Both the position numbers and the translations under genes were made by a program. From Cutaneotrichosporon cavernicola (taxonomy: Eukaryota > Basidiomycota > Tremellomycetes > Trichosporonales > Trichosporonaceae), in the NCBI RefSeq assembly GCF_030864355.1, contig NC_083398.1, forward strand, positions 1,488,001 through 1,552,000: a DNA stretch of 64,000 nt. Direction: 5' to 3'. The notes under the pieces were generated by a model, which saw only the letters and a list, made by a program, of their open reading frames with translations, did no database searches and was not told the origin of the DNA. This document shows positions 53,084 through 63,419 of this stretch, one piece after another (positions within the stretch are counted from its first letter, which is position 1; each line of letters opens with the position of its first letter).

Positions 53084-54277
53084 ATGTACGGATCTTCCTC
53101 ACAGCCGGTGCCCGACCAACCCAAGTTCGTCTCTGCTATTCCAGACTACCTCGCCTCCCCACGCACAGTCCCTGCTCGCTGTCCAGTCGGCCACGTTGCC
53201 CCTATCGTCAACAATGCCGCCACATTCAGCCCCTCGCTGTCGGAATCGGTTCTCTTCATTGTGGGCGCTCAAGCACATGCTGGTGGGCTCGCTTACGACG
53301 TGTTGGACGGCCCACGCTCGTTCTTCGCCGGGGCGGTGGAACCTGCATCATCCAGTCCCCTTGCCCCTGGCTCGTCGGAATCGGAGGACGTCACCCGGGC
53401 TGACGGACCGGTGACCTTGGACGTGGCTGCAAGTACGGATGCGGCTGGCCGCGAGACGCGCGCAATCCTCGCTTACTTTAGGTCCCGCGCTGCCATGACC
53501 GCCTGGCGAGCGGCGGGCTTTGAGAAGTGGTGGACCGATCCTGCCCGCGAGAGAGATGGTGAGGAAGGATACGGCTGGTTCCTTGAAGTCCTCGTACCCA
53601 GCGCCGACCGGCGGGAAACGATCATTTCTAATCCGGAAGGACAGCGGGAAGGTGTTGCGGTGCTCGCTGAAGGTACATGCGGGCCACTTTTTGAAGGGGG
53701 ATATCGTGGGGCGTCTCGGGATCGGCTCGCAGTGTCCCAGAACGACTCGCTCCTTGGGGAGGGAGAAGGCGGTCCTGAAACCGTTGATCCACACGCCAAA
53801 GACCAAGAGAACGATTCACCATCACTTGTGCGAACAGGACGTGTCCAAGTGCGCGGGCAGAAGAACCTTTGCGTCATTCGATCGGGACAGGACTGGCGGG
53901 GCGGCGGTGACGAGGAGCGTGCCAACTACCCTTCGATCCAGCGTTCGCTACTACACGCAATGGATGACTTGAGGGAACATGCTCGCGAACTAGGCTGTCA
54001 CGGGATACGCTTTATGACCGTCCTCGACAACGATGTTGAGCCCACCGACCGCACATTTGGTCTCGCCTATTTTGCGTCGCTGACGCAGCTCGAAGACTGG
54101 GCCGCCACACGCCCAGCTCACCTCGATGTTGTCCACCGTTTCGTCAAGTATGCCACCGAACGCCACGGCAACATCAGTGTTCGCCTGTGGCACGAGATCT
54201 ATGTGCTCGAACCGAGTATGCAGGAGTTCGAGTACATCAACTGTGCTCCCGGCGGAGGTGTGCTTGGTGTCTCGTAG
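53084..54277 (+). CDS. Haem-containing aldoxime dehydratase (phenylacetaldoxime dehydratase family)
   Basis: Single exon, 397 aa; the start ATG has a good context (CACCATGTA). Family blocks in order: VLFIVGAQAHAG near the N terminus, GASRDRLAVSQNDSL, NLCVIRSGQDWRG, the middle ELGCHGIRFMTVLDNDVEPT, DRTFGLAYFASLTQLEDWAA, TRPAHLDVVHRFVKYA, VRLWHEIYVLEPSMQEFEYI and NCAPGGGVLGVS. The His of RPAH and of LWHE fall where Oxd enzymes have the haem-ligand and catalytic His regions. These cytosolic enzymes dehydrate aldoximes to nitriles with ferrous haem. No nitrilase, nitrile hydratase or P450 partner is in the window. Being intronless among intron-rich genes is notable and compatible with transfer, though the base composition looks normal. 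Confidence 0.85.
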   Translation: MYGSSSQPVPDQPKFVSAIPDYLASPRTVPARCPVGHVAPIVNNAATFSPSLSESVLFIVGAQAHAGGLAYDVLDGPRSFFAGAVEPASSSPLAPGSSESEDVTRADGPVTLDVAASTDAAGRETRAILAYFRSRAAMTAWRAAGFEKWWTDPARERDGEEGYGWFLEVLVPSADRRETIISNPEGQREGVAVLAEGTCGPLFEGGYRGASRDRLAVSQNDSLLGEGEGGPETVDPHAKDQENDSPSLVRTGRVQVRGQKNLCVIRSGQDWRGGGDEERANYPSIQRSLLHAMDDLREHARELGCHGIRFMTVLDNDVEPTDRTFGLAYFASLTQLEDWAATRPAHLDVVHRFVKYATERHGNISVRLWHEIYVLEPSMQEFEYINCAPGGGVLGVS

Positions 54278-55081
54278 AATGTATCTAGCGATGTAGCTCT
54301 TTGAGAGCAACAACGAACAAGTTGTCACCGCCATCCTCTCCTCCCTGCCGCCTCACCCTAGGCAGCTCGTTCTCCTTTCCGTACAGACAGCTTTGTCGTC
54401 TCGATCCAGGGCCAGGAGATGCTCGACATCCCTCTCGACCGCGCCGAGCAGCTGTTGCGCTCGCGGAATGGCCTCTTATTCGTAGGGCAAACGCCGACTC
54501 CTGGCTCCTGGGCCTGATCACCCGTCTGGCCGCGTCACATCAAGTATATCGCTGGGTCGAGGGTCTGTCAAACATGCGCCAGGCCGGCTACACTGGCCCA
54601 CCTGGCTCGCTGCTTTCCCGCTTCCCATTACTATCATTGGGGTATGGGCCGAATGTCGCTCTACCATCTCAGAATTAGCGGGCGCGCCTCACACAATGAT
54701 CCCAGAATGACCTTGTCCCAGGTGGAACAAATAGATCAAAAGAGACATGCATCCCCGACATGTCTGTGTATTTGGGTAGCGTAATGGCCAGAGGACGACG
54801 TGCGTATACTCCGTAACTCGTATCCCCTAGGACATCAGGACACTGACCATCGACAACCTCGACGACGATGCGCAATCCTTCTGGGTCGTGTACGTGATCG
54901 AGCGCAGGAGCACATGGCCAACATGGCCGCATGGCCACACCGGCGCCATGGGTCCAACTGATTCATGTATACACGCTAACACATGACAGGGAACTCGTTA
55001 GGGTCCATGCTACAAAGCTACTCAATTGTTTGTTGTATTATCGATCCAGAATGTGTGAGATGAAGACCGCTCGCCGAGAGG
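54278..55081. other. Intergenic region with a coding-like fragment
   Basis: On the plus strand near 54290-54350 one frame reads FESNNEQVVTAILSSLPPHP, and near 54390-54500 another reads DSFVVSIQGQEMLDIPLDRA. Both look coding-like, but no start, splice chain or family is evident. Otherwise empty. Confidence 0.35.
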
Positions 55082-58000
55082 TTAACGGAACGGACTCTGG
55101 TTGTGTCCGTGCTTTTCGGCAGGATATGCTGGGGGGTCGGCAGGGTACCCAGAAAGGAGGGGTTGGTTGACGACGTGCATCCCTGGAGAGACGGGCGGTG
55201 ACATCTGCATTATGGGTGGCGAACCGGGAGGAGATAGCGGCATGGACTGCGAGCCAGAGTAGGCAGACACCGAGGCCGCAGAGTACTCGGACGGGTGCCG
55301 CTGGTTCCAGCCTGCTTGCATACCGTTGATGTTGCTGTCGTTGAAGGGGTCCGTGGTCGAGGCTGTATCCGATATCATGGACAGGCGGTTCCCGTTGTGC
55401 GAGCGGTTCGCGCCCTGGTTGTAATTGGAATACGGGTCGGGATCCGAGAGGCGGTTCCCGGTGGGCGGGCTGCTTGTCGCGGCTTGGTTGTAGTCCCGAT
55501 ACTGAGCATTGACGGTCGGGAACGTAGGTTGCGGGCCGTACGTCGTCTCGTCCAGGATACCATCACCGGGGCCGAGAGCTGGCGACTCATGCCCCTGACG
55601 GCGCCGAAGGCGCGATCTGCACCTGGGCCCGCACTTCCAGAGGAGAACTCCGATGATGACGGCAGCGGCGACCACAGCACAGGCCGCAATGACGCCAGGA
55701 ATCCAGTTCTTCTTCTGAGTCCTGTGCGTGACTGTCTGCAGCGACGAGATGTCGTTGCGCGGGTTGCCGGGCGTTCCCTCCGGGATAGCGCTTAGACCGC
55801 CGGGGCGCTGCTGGACCTCACACTCGATGAGGTCATTGAATGCACCCGCGTCCTTGCCGTTTGAGCAGTACGACGACGGCAAAATATCCTGGAGCAGACC
55901 CTGCGGGGTGTCGGGGTTCGGAGGGATCTGGCATAGCGTGCCGTTGGGTGTGATGGAGATGGTGCCTGCGATGCTCTTGACCGAGATACATGGCGTGCGT
56001 TCACCTGGAGGGATGGTAGCTACGCAGAGGCCAGCGTCGTTGAAGGAGCCGTTGAAGCCCTGCCCAGTCTGGCAGCCAGAGCCGGCTGCCGGTTTGGGAA
56101 TGCAGTCCTTCGCGTTCGGACCGTAGATGCCAGTCGGGCACGGGTCGCCTGGCAGAATGCACGTGGATGTCGCAGCGTCCCACCGGCCGCCCCACATCTG
56201 GGAACGCTGGCAGACGTCGCCATCTTGGGCGGGGTTACCAGAGCTGGGAGGAACGCTGGAGCAGACATAACTCGGGCTCCAACGGCCCTGCACGCCGTTG
56301 GCATTGCACGTGTCGTTGACAATCTCGCAGGTCGTGAGATCTGCACCGAGGATTCCGTCTGGGATTGCGTTGGAGAAGAACGCTCCTTCCCCGCCGCGGT
56401 AGCATGGGTCGCCAGCTTTGGACACGAGGGCCATACAGGCGCCGTTGTTGACAGTGCCGGCCTGGCCTCCGATAGCGCACCCAGCTCCATTACTGAGACT
56501 GCCTCCGTTACCTCCGCCGCTAGAGCTGGTGATGTCGGACGGAGTCGGCGGCAGGCAAGTCTTGCCGTCTGGTTGCATTACGCCGAGGCCGCTGATACCA
56601 GGAACGGGACATGGTTGCCCGGCGGACGGTGCCTCCTTCGGCGGCACGCAGGTCCGACCATCACTGCCGATGGTGCCAATAACGTTGAACGGAAGAGAGC
56701 AGGAGCCGCCAGCGGAGAGGTCGTCACCGATACACGAAAGGCTGGTGCCGAGACCTTGCAGCTGCGCTGTGCCCTTGGCCCCATTCGACAATGTACAGGA
56801 CGCGCCAACACTGACTACTGGTGCACAGGTGCCAGAGTCTGTTGTCACGCCCTTGATGCCATCAGAGACTGAGCAATCCTGGCCTGCATTTGCAAAGCAG
56901 CCCCCCGGGCCGACCTTGCCCTTGAGGCCGTTTGAGGTCGTGCATTGGGTGTTGTCGGCGCCAATGCCTTGGGTGGCGGCAGGGGCAAAGGCTGCAGAAC
57001 TGCGGTCAGTTAGAACCTTGATGGCGGCGTGTGCAGCCGAGTACTAACTCTGATGCCTGAGTGGCGGAACCTGAACTGATCGGTCAGCAAAGTCGACGTG
57101 TAGCCAGTCTGCAGTGCTCTCACGTGGCTGGAGGAGGGGCCGGAACACTGGCGCCGTCACTGGCGGACCTGCAGTATCAGCATGGGCTCGACTGCCGGTA
57201 ATGATAGGAGCATGAGCCAGGAAAATAATATGAACTGACGGCGAGGTAACCAACGCTTGCGAAACCGGCCCCACCCCAGAAGGGCCCGCTGACTCGACCG
57301 CTGTGCTCGAGCCAGGGACGACAGCTGAGGCGTCGGGAGTGGCGACCACCGTGCCCGACGCAGGGCCCGCGGATGGGCTACTGTGAGCCTTGGGTATGGG
57401 AACTAACAAGAAGGTGAATTGAAATGGGAGGAGGATCCAGTGCCACACAGTGCCACTTACATTTGCCCAGAGGGCTGTGCTCCTCCTGAGCTGCTCGGGT
57501 TAGCCTGGATCACGCTGCTAAACCGCCTGAACCGTCCCCAGCGCGTCTGGTGGCTGGGACTGCGCCGGGCCCGAGGGGACTCCTGATCCCCCTGAGGTAG
57601 CGGGCAGTGAGGCCGACGCTCGTGGTGGCTGTCCACCCAACGCGGCCGGCGGGTCCGTTGTCACGAGAGCTGGAGGAGGAACACCTATGGGAGAGGGTGT
57701 TTTTAAACACCTATGGAAGAGGGTGGAGAGACTGGGCCCCCGGCGCCCTGTACCGTCACTGGCGTGTTTGACTGCTGAGGTGACGGGGCCCCCTGCACGT
57801 TGGTGGTAAGAGGAGGCTGGGGAGACGAGGCAGAGGGGGCTACTTGAAGGGGCCCTCTAGCCCCCTAACCCCCGGGAGTATCCAAGGCAGGGGGTGGGTT
57901 TACGGGTTTGTTGTTTGGGGATGACGGAAGGGGCAGAGGTAGATACAGAAGGAACAGGAGGAGCAGGTACTGACGAAGCGGCTGTGGCTGCAGGCTGAGA

Positions 58001-58824
58001 GCCGACATCCAAAGGACTGAAGTCAGTGGAATTGCGAAATTATCCCATCACCGCCAGCGCCAATCCCACGTGCCAAGCATCACCAGCAGTGTGCAGACCG
58101 CCGCCGATGTGACACCTCGGGGATCGCGGTCGTGGCACGTACGTCACAGGAGACGGTGCCACGCCTTGCGAGGCCGCGGACGTCCCCAGAGGTGCTTCGG
58201 ACACATTTGGGGAGGATGACGCGGAGTCCTGCGGCACCCCCGTAGAGGTCGGAAGCACCTCCGGGATGGTCTGCGTTGGAAGAACCACCACTGGGGCGGA
58301 CGTCGATGGAGCGGGCGACGGAGGGGTTTCGGCCGGCGGCGGCGCTGGCGACGGAGTAGGTTCCGGAGCTGGTACTGACGGAGTTGGAGAGGTGCCTGGT
58401 GGTGGTGGCTGTTGAACACTTTGGTCGGCCGGAGGTGCGGACGACGCAGCACTCCCAGCCGGGATCTCATTCTGAGACGGCGCTGGTGACGGAAGCGGGG
58501 TCGTGTTGGGCGCTGGCGCCGGCGGACTGGAGGGAGTCGCACTGGGTTCCGGGGCGGGTTGACTGGCGGGGGCCGGAGTGCTGTCACCACCGCCTGCAGC
58601 TGGCGAGGGCGATGGATTCGGGGCAGGCGGAGCGGGTGTTGAGGGTTGGGGGGTTACGGCTGGCTGGGAGGGTTGCACTCCTGTGTCTGATTGACGTTTT
58701 TCGAGTCCGTGGTCGCCTCTGAACGGAACCGCTGAGGCTGCATTGTCAGGTTGAAAAGGAAGGTGGGATTACCTTGGATGCCGGCGAGGGCGAGCCAATA
58801 AGTGACGACGAGGTGGGCCCTCAT
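55082..58824 (-). CDS. Mucin-like single-pass membrane protein with cysteine-rich repeats
   Basis: The start at 58824 gives a signal peptide (MRAHLVVTYWLALAGIQ|ASAVPF) and a dibasic KR. Resolved 5' exons are 58824-58773, 58737-58143, 58016-57904, 57842-57711 and 57684 to about 57533. They encode several hundred residues of Pro/Ser/Thr-rich stalk, probably O-glycosylated. Exons between about 57530 and 57010 are unresolved. The last exon (about 57000-55082) has Cys-rich repeats of the type GxxCxxxxxxGxxC (NTQCTTSNGLKG, ASCTLSNGAKG, CSLPFNVIGTIGSDGRTC). It then has a membrane segment (WIPGVIAACAVVAAAVIIGV, nt about 55640-55710) with a basic stop (KCGPRCRSRLRRR). A cytoplasmic tail of about 175 residues with Asn/Tyr/Pro motifs ends NQSPFR. 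It may be a cell-wall sensor or adhesin (inference). No catalytic domain is seen. Confidence 0.65.
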
Positions 58825-61148
58825 GGAATGTGGGTCTTCTTTTGGGTTGGTTTTGCGGAGTAGTGATCAATGTGCGAGTCGAGGCGTTGCTGAACACGAG
58901 ATGGAGATTGTGTTGTTTGTGAGATGAACAAGTAGATGAGAATGAGATGGCTATGCGACAGCTTGAAGGGATCTGGGATGGCTGTGGCGCTGTGGGAAGT
59001 AATGCTGATGACTTCTGATACGAGGAAGGTGTGAGATGTGAGAGGGATTAGAAGGGCTGTGCACATGCCTTGTCATGGAGGCATGTTCGCCTCCGACGGG
59101 ATATATTGCCCACTCGAATGACCTACCATGCCGCAACGACTTTCCTCTTCGCTCCTCTCGCTACTCCCACTCTTGGGGCTTGGGTAGCGACCCGTGACTT
59201 GTTTCCGCGTTCTGCATAAGTGGATATAGTTGGATATTGTCGGGTACTCGACTAGGCCGCGCCCAAATGGATATGCTTGTCTGCGTTGTAGGGATTTCAT
59301 CCTGCTTTCCCTGGTAACCAAGCTGAGTTAGAGAATAGGTCCAGCCCAGAGAGTATGCAGCGTCGGTTCATCTTCGGGATAGATGTCTGGCCATGGACGT
59401 CGCTATGTCTTGCCTTGTCATGCTGACGAGCTGACCAGAAGATTGGAATCGTGCAGGGAAGGAATAATGAGAGAGGCAAGGGTTGTTCGATTGCTTGAGA
59501 TGCGTTGTCAGGGAAACGCCAGTAAAAAGAAATGATCGACGTTGGCTGGGCCCACCCCCGCTTCAGGTACGCGATCTATAAATTCCATCTTCTGTTAAAT
59601 TCTGTTACCATAAATTATAGGCCTGTGCGCCAAGATGTAGATCATTGCAATGCTGCATAACACAGCAGTGTTGAGGGCAATGATTGTAACACCTTGACAC
59701 TCAATTGTATCAAGCAACAAGAATGCCAAATTGCTCCGTTTGTCTTCTGCTGACCCTTTCAACTTGAATTTGGATCTTCTCGCCAATATCTTCAGTCGTC
59801 ACGAGGTGCGGGTTTGTGCCGCGTCATGGCTGAGCATCAGACGACCGGGATCAATCAAACTTCCTCGTCTCTTGTTCGGCTCACCATTCCGCGCCACACG
59901 ACGTCACTCCAGATCCCCAACAACGTCCAGGATGCAATCACGAGTTGACTCGTGCATGGTGCGACTACTGCACAGACTCTACAGCCAAGCTCATGGCGCC
60001 ACTTGGCAGTTTCTCAGGGACCAGGAGTGAAGACCTCTACCGGTGCTTGCGACTTTGACTCCAGCGGAGTTGAGAGCCTGATTTTTCGGGTCCGCACCCA
60101 CTTTGCCGGGGTATTAATGGCAGTCTATTCAAGCACCACCCCAGGCACAGTGTCGCTTACGGTTCCAGTAGGTACATGATCGCCTCACCGGTACACGCGG
60201 TACAAGATTACACGAGTTAATGTCAGTGACACCCAATCGATAGCCCTGGCTTGGTTTAACGCGTGAACGATGCTCACAACTTCCGAGAGTGTCGGGGTCA
60301 CTACAGGACTGTTCAACTTTGCTTGCTGCGGCTGCTCGCAGCTCCACGCGCATGTTGGCCACTGTGTTGGGCACACTTGGCGTCGTTCTTGAGGAAAGTG
60401 GTGGAGCACACAGACCCGATACAGGCTCGTCAAGGCGTGTTGGGCACACTGCTGCCCAGTCCTCACCGTCTGTGGACAAGTGATAGTGAGACACAGTCGT
60501 CGAGTCTGGCTGTCCGCGGTTCCAACCTCTGCTACCTTGCAAGCACCACTAAGGCTCGAATACACAAGGGCTCGTCAAGTGCGTTAGGCTAGGCGGCTAA
60601 ACGTACTGTCTTGAACCCTTTCCTCTTCCCATCCTGGCTTCAGCCCGCACTGAGTTTGAACCGTCGACCAGCTATGGCCATCTTCGGCAGTTCTTCAAGA
60701 CAGGCTGAGGTTGGACCGCCTCACGACGTATGTAGCGCCTCTTTCGTGGTGAGCCATATGGTATCACTCCCACCTCTGGGACCCGCATGATCATGATTCT
60801 CACTCATGATACACTCGCACTCATGAGCATCCCTGATTCCTGCACCATCGTCTGTGCGTCCACATTTTCTCTCGTCCAGGGCAAGGCGGCATCATTGGGA
60901 AGGCAGATCTGCCTTGGTAGATCTCGTCTGCACGGGGCCACACGCTCAGGCGGCTGCGGGATTGATCTTAAAGTGCGCTCGTGGCACCGCCCTCTCTCTT
61001 CCTCTCAGGTCCATATCACTACCTCCTCTAGGACCCACTTCACTCGAGTCTCTTCATCCCACCAACCCGATCGCGACGAGCCAGAACTGGTGCAAGAGGC
61101 AAAACGTCGACGGCTGTACATCTCCCCGGCCCATCAGCCCCACACCTT
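58825..61148. other. Gene-poor region of about 2.3 kb
   Basis: No supported gene. An ATG at 60674 opens MAIFGSSSRQAEVGPPHD followed by a GTATGT donor-like site, but downstream exons could not be assembled. The stretch at about 60960-61148 has long open frames on the strand opposite the NMNAT 3' end. Confidence 0.45.
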
Positions 61149-62351
61149 CTACGACCGGTACATCCTCTGCTCAAGGAGGTATTTGGAAACTGGGTCGGCA
61201 CAGAGGCCGCGGAGTGCGCCAGCCCCAGCGCCCATTCTCAGTGCCATACGAACGCGGGTCGAACTGACATCGGCGACAGCTTCGGGGGCGCGAATGAGGC
61301 GGATGCGCCCACGCGCAACCCAGCGCGCGACATCGGCACGTGCCAAAAGGTTGTCTTCTAGTCTACGCGTGTCCGCCGCGTCCGTGCTCTCGCCTCCGCT
61401 ACCGCGGCGTGCGCAAACGAGCCACGCATGTTGGAATAGCTCCTCCATGGCTGCGTCCATCCGTCCATGCGGATAATACTTTGCGTCAAAGATGCGTTCG
61501 AGCGTGTCCATGCCCACGAGGAACGTGATGGCTGGCAGATGCAAGTGGCCCGAGGGGGCCGGGGAGCTTGGTGATGCTGGCGGCACTGGAGACATCATAC
61601 TCGGGGACGTAAGTGCCCGTACTCTGGGCGTGGATGGCTCTGAGCGGTGCTGCTCGCGTGGTTCGTGGCCTGTCGACCATGCTCCCGACTCCTCGAGAAC
61701 CCGGACGAGCATCTTGGCCTTGGCCGCAAAGGTCGGTTCGGCTACGATCGCTACGGCAACTGGGCCAGCTTGCGGTGGCATAGCCTCGGCTTGGGCGAGC
61801 ATGAGTTCGGCGCGCTGGATCGGGCTCGCATCTCCCCATCCGGGCGTCTTATCCGCGTTCTTGGCGGCAAACATCAACAGGCGGGCGGTATATGGTCCTG
61901 GCGCAGGATCGGGATTCGTGACCTCGTCCTTGGGTGCTGGGGCGAGGGATCCGTCGGGCGATACCCCATGAGAGGAAAAGTACGTTGCTGCCTCGCGGAG
62001 GATTGCGGAGGGACTCTTGGGGCTGCTGAGGCCGCGCGATCTGCGGACATTCGGGTTCAGCATGGGCGGCGGAAAGGCCGACGACGCGAGCACGAGGTGT
62101 GCGAGAGTGGGCGGGTTGAAGCTGCTGTCCAGGACGGCGATGTGCGAAGGGGTGTTGGTCTTGGGCGGCTGGAAGGAGAGCGATACCACGCTTGAGCTTC
62201 TTGAGCGCGTACCGAAAGGCACCGGCGAGCCGGATTGCGGCGTCGGGCTCGCGCACTCGGGCCAGTTTTCGGGGCGGAGCAGAAACTCGACACCATGAAA
62301 TCCCGGCTCAGACGTACGCTGGACAGAGGCGGCCTGCGCTTCAGTCAGCAT
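61149..62351 (-). CDS. POF1: Nicotinamide-nucleotide adenylyltransferase, POF1 type
   Basis: Single exon, 400 aa from the first in-frame ATG (62351). The nucleotidyltransferase fold begins HIAVLDSSFNPPTLAHLVLA; FNPPTxAH is the (H/T)xGH-type phosphate-binding motif. It then has YTARLLMFAAKNADK, IQRAELMLAQAEAM, FLVGMDTLERIFDAKYYPHG, AWLVCARRG and the C-terminal VSSTRVRMAL, the ISSTxxR signature. These match yeast Pof1 and its relatives, which join NMN and ATP to make NAD. The protein is longer than Pof1 (about 258 aa) because of a Ser/Pro-rich N-terminal extension of about 60 residues and Ser/Pro-rich inserts (SPVPPASPSSPAPSG). The large canonical Nma1/2 type is less likely. It acts in cytosol or nucleus. 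Confidence 0.85.
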   Translation of the reverse strand: MLTEAQAASVQRTSEPGFHGVEFLLRPENWPECASPTPQSGSPVPFGTRSRSSSVVSLSFQPPKTNTPSHIAVLDSSFNPPTLAHLVLASSAFPPPMLNPNVRRSRGLSSPKSPSAILREAATYFSSHGVSPDGSLAPAPKDEVTNPDPAPGPYTARLLMFAAKNADKTPGWGDASPIQRAELMLAQAEAMPPQAGPVAVAIVAEPTFAAKAKMLVRVLEESGAWSTGHEPREQHRSEPSTPRVRALTSPSMMSPVPPASPSSPAPSGHLHLPAITFLVGMDTLERIFDAKYYPHGRMDAAMEELFQHAWLVCARRGSGGESTDAADTRRLEDNLLARADVARWVARGRIRLIRAPEAVADVSSTRVRMALRMGAGAGALRGLCADPVSKYLLEQRMYRS

Positions 62352-62666
62352 TGTGGGCGGTTGGTGGGCAGCCTGGTGTGAGATGGAGGCAGATAGAGAG
62401 GCAGAGAGTGGGGCGTGCAGTGCCCGAGTAGCGGAGCGCGACACTTTTGAGATGAAGAGGAAGTGGGCGCGGCGTGGAGCCGTTATTGTTGAGAGTGACT
62501 AGTCCGAGGAGGGAGACGAGGTCGATGACGCCCAAGTTGACGGATGGGAACGGAATGCAGCATGCGGTTCATTGCCCAACCTCCACTTCTCCACTTCCTG
62601 TCTCGGAAATAGTGTCGTTTACGAACAAAACCCATCATCGAATTTCATTTACGTAAGCCACAGGCA
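62352..62666. other. Intergenic region, NMNAT to tRNA-Pro
   Basis: 315 nt; it contains the NMNAT leader on the minus strand. No gene seen. Confidence 0.45.
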
Positions 62667-62755
62667 GTCCTCGTGGTGTAGTGGTTATCATACTCTCTTA
62701 GGGTTGCTTTCGCATCTTATGGGAGTGGCCCCGCGTTCGAATCGCGGCGAGGACC
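62667..62755 (+). tRNA. tRNA-Pro (anticodon AGG) with 16-nt intron
   Basis: Acceptor stem GTCCTCG pairs with CGAGGAC (7/7). The D arm is GTGTAGTGGTTATCAT, the anticodon stem CTCTC/GGGAG (one T-G pair), the variable loop TGGCC and the T arm CCGCG-TTCGAAT-CGCGG. The anticodon AGG is at 62700-62702 with G37 as usual for proline tRNAs. The long loop is explained by a 16-nt intron (62704-62719) after base 37. Confidence 0.82.
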
Positions 62756-63057
62756 GGCAGTCTTCAATGACTGGCCCTTTTGTCTTTTACTACTTCGCTA
62801 GGACAGCTTCTCCCTCGCTGCACACCAAGTCAAGAAGCTCCAGGTGGACGTTAATCAATGGCATGATATTCATCGCGGCCATCTTCTTCCCATCAACGCA
62901 ATGGTGTGACAGCGGTGACCAGGTCACCACTGACATCTGCAACGCACCCGGTCTTGCAGCGAGTTGACGTTTGAGTTGAACACAGGGTGAGCTGAAAGGG
63001 CAACTGCGAGGCTACACCGACGTCGACAACGTATACATGGCATCAGACTATACGCGA
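62756..63057. other. Intergenic region
   Basis: About 300 nt; begins with a T-rich stretch (CTTTTGTCTTTT near 62777) suitable for RNA polymerase III termination. No gene seen. Confidence 0.45.
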
Positions 63058-63419
63058 CTACTTGTTGAGCTCCTTCGTGCGGGCCTCAAGCTATCTGTCA
63101 GCGCGGTCCAAAGCGGGTCGACTTGAGATTAGTGCGCGCCACGACTCACCTCGTCGCGGGTCTTGGGCTTCTCGAGGGCGGCGGCAACCTTGTCCGGGAT
63201 CTGCTGGATGCCCGGCGTGTTGAAAGCGTTGGCTCCGCCCTGAACCTCGCCAACGAGGTCGCGCGGGTCGTTCGTCGTGGCCGGGTGCGGCTGGATCGTG
63301 AACTCTGGGCATTAGCGGGAGGGGGGCAGGGACAGTGGGAAGGGGGAGGGGTACTCTGGCGAACGGCGGCAAGGAGGGCGAAACTCACGCTGGTTCTGGT
63401 CGCCCTGGTTGCCGGACAT
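63058..63419 (-). CDS. Small hydrophilic protein of unknown function
   Basis: Exons are 63419-63389, 63304-63150 and 63090-63058 (72 aa). All junctions keep frame. The protein reads MSGNQGDQNQQFTIQPHPAT, TNDPRDLVGEVQGGANAFNT, PGIQQIPDKVAAALEKPKTR and DELEARTKELNK. There is no signal peptide, membrane segment or Cys. The C-terminal third should form a charged helix. I recall similar short proteins annotated as hypothetical in basidiomycetes but cannot name a family. Three exons in one clean frame with good donors (GTGAGT twice) argue that it is real. Confidence 0.7.

Noticed and set aside
60674..61148. Possible gene starting MAIFGSSSRQAEVGPPHD with a donor-like site
   Set aside because: No chain of exons with a consistent frame and acceptors could be built downstream.
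60787..61476. Plus-strand frame of about 229 codons
   Set aside because: Its second half is antisense to the NMNAT gene, and the first half shows no recognisable content.
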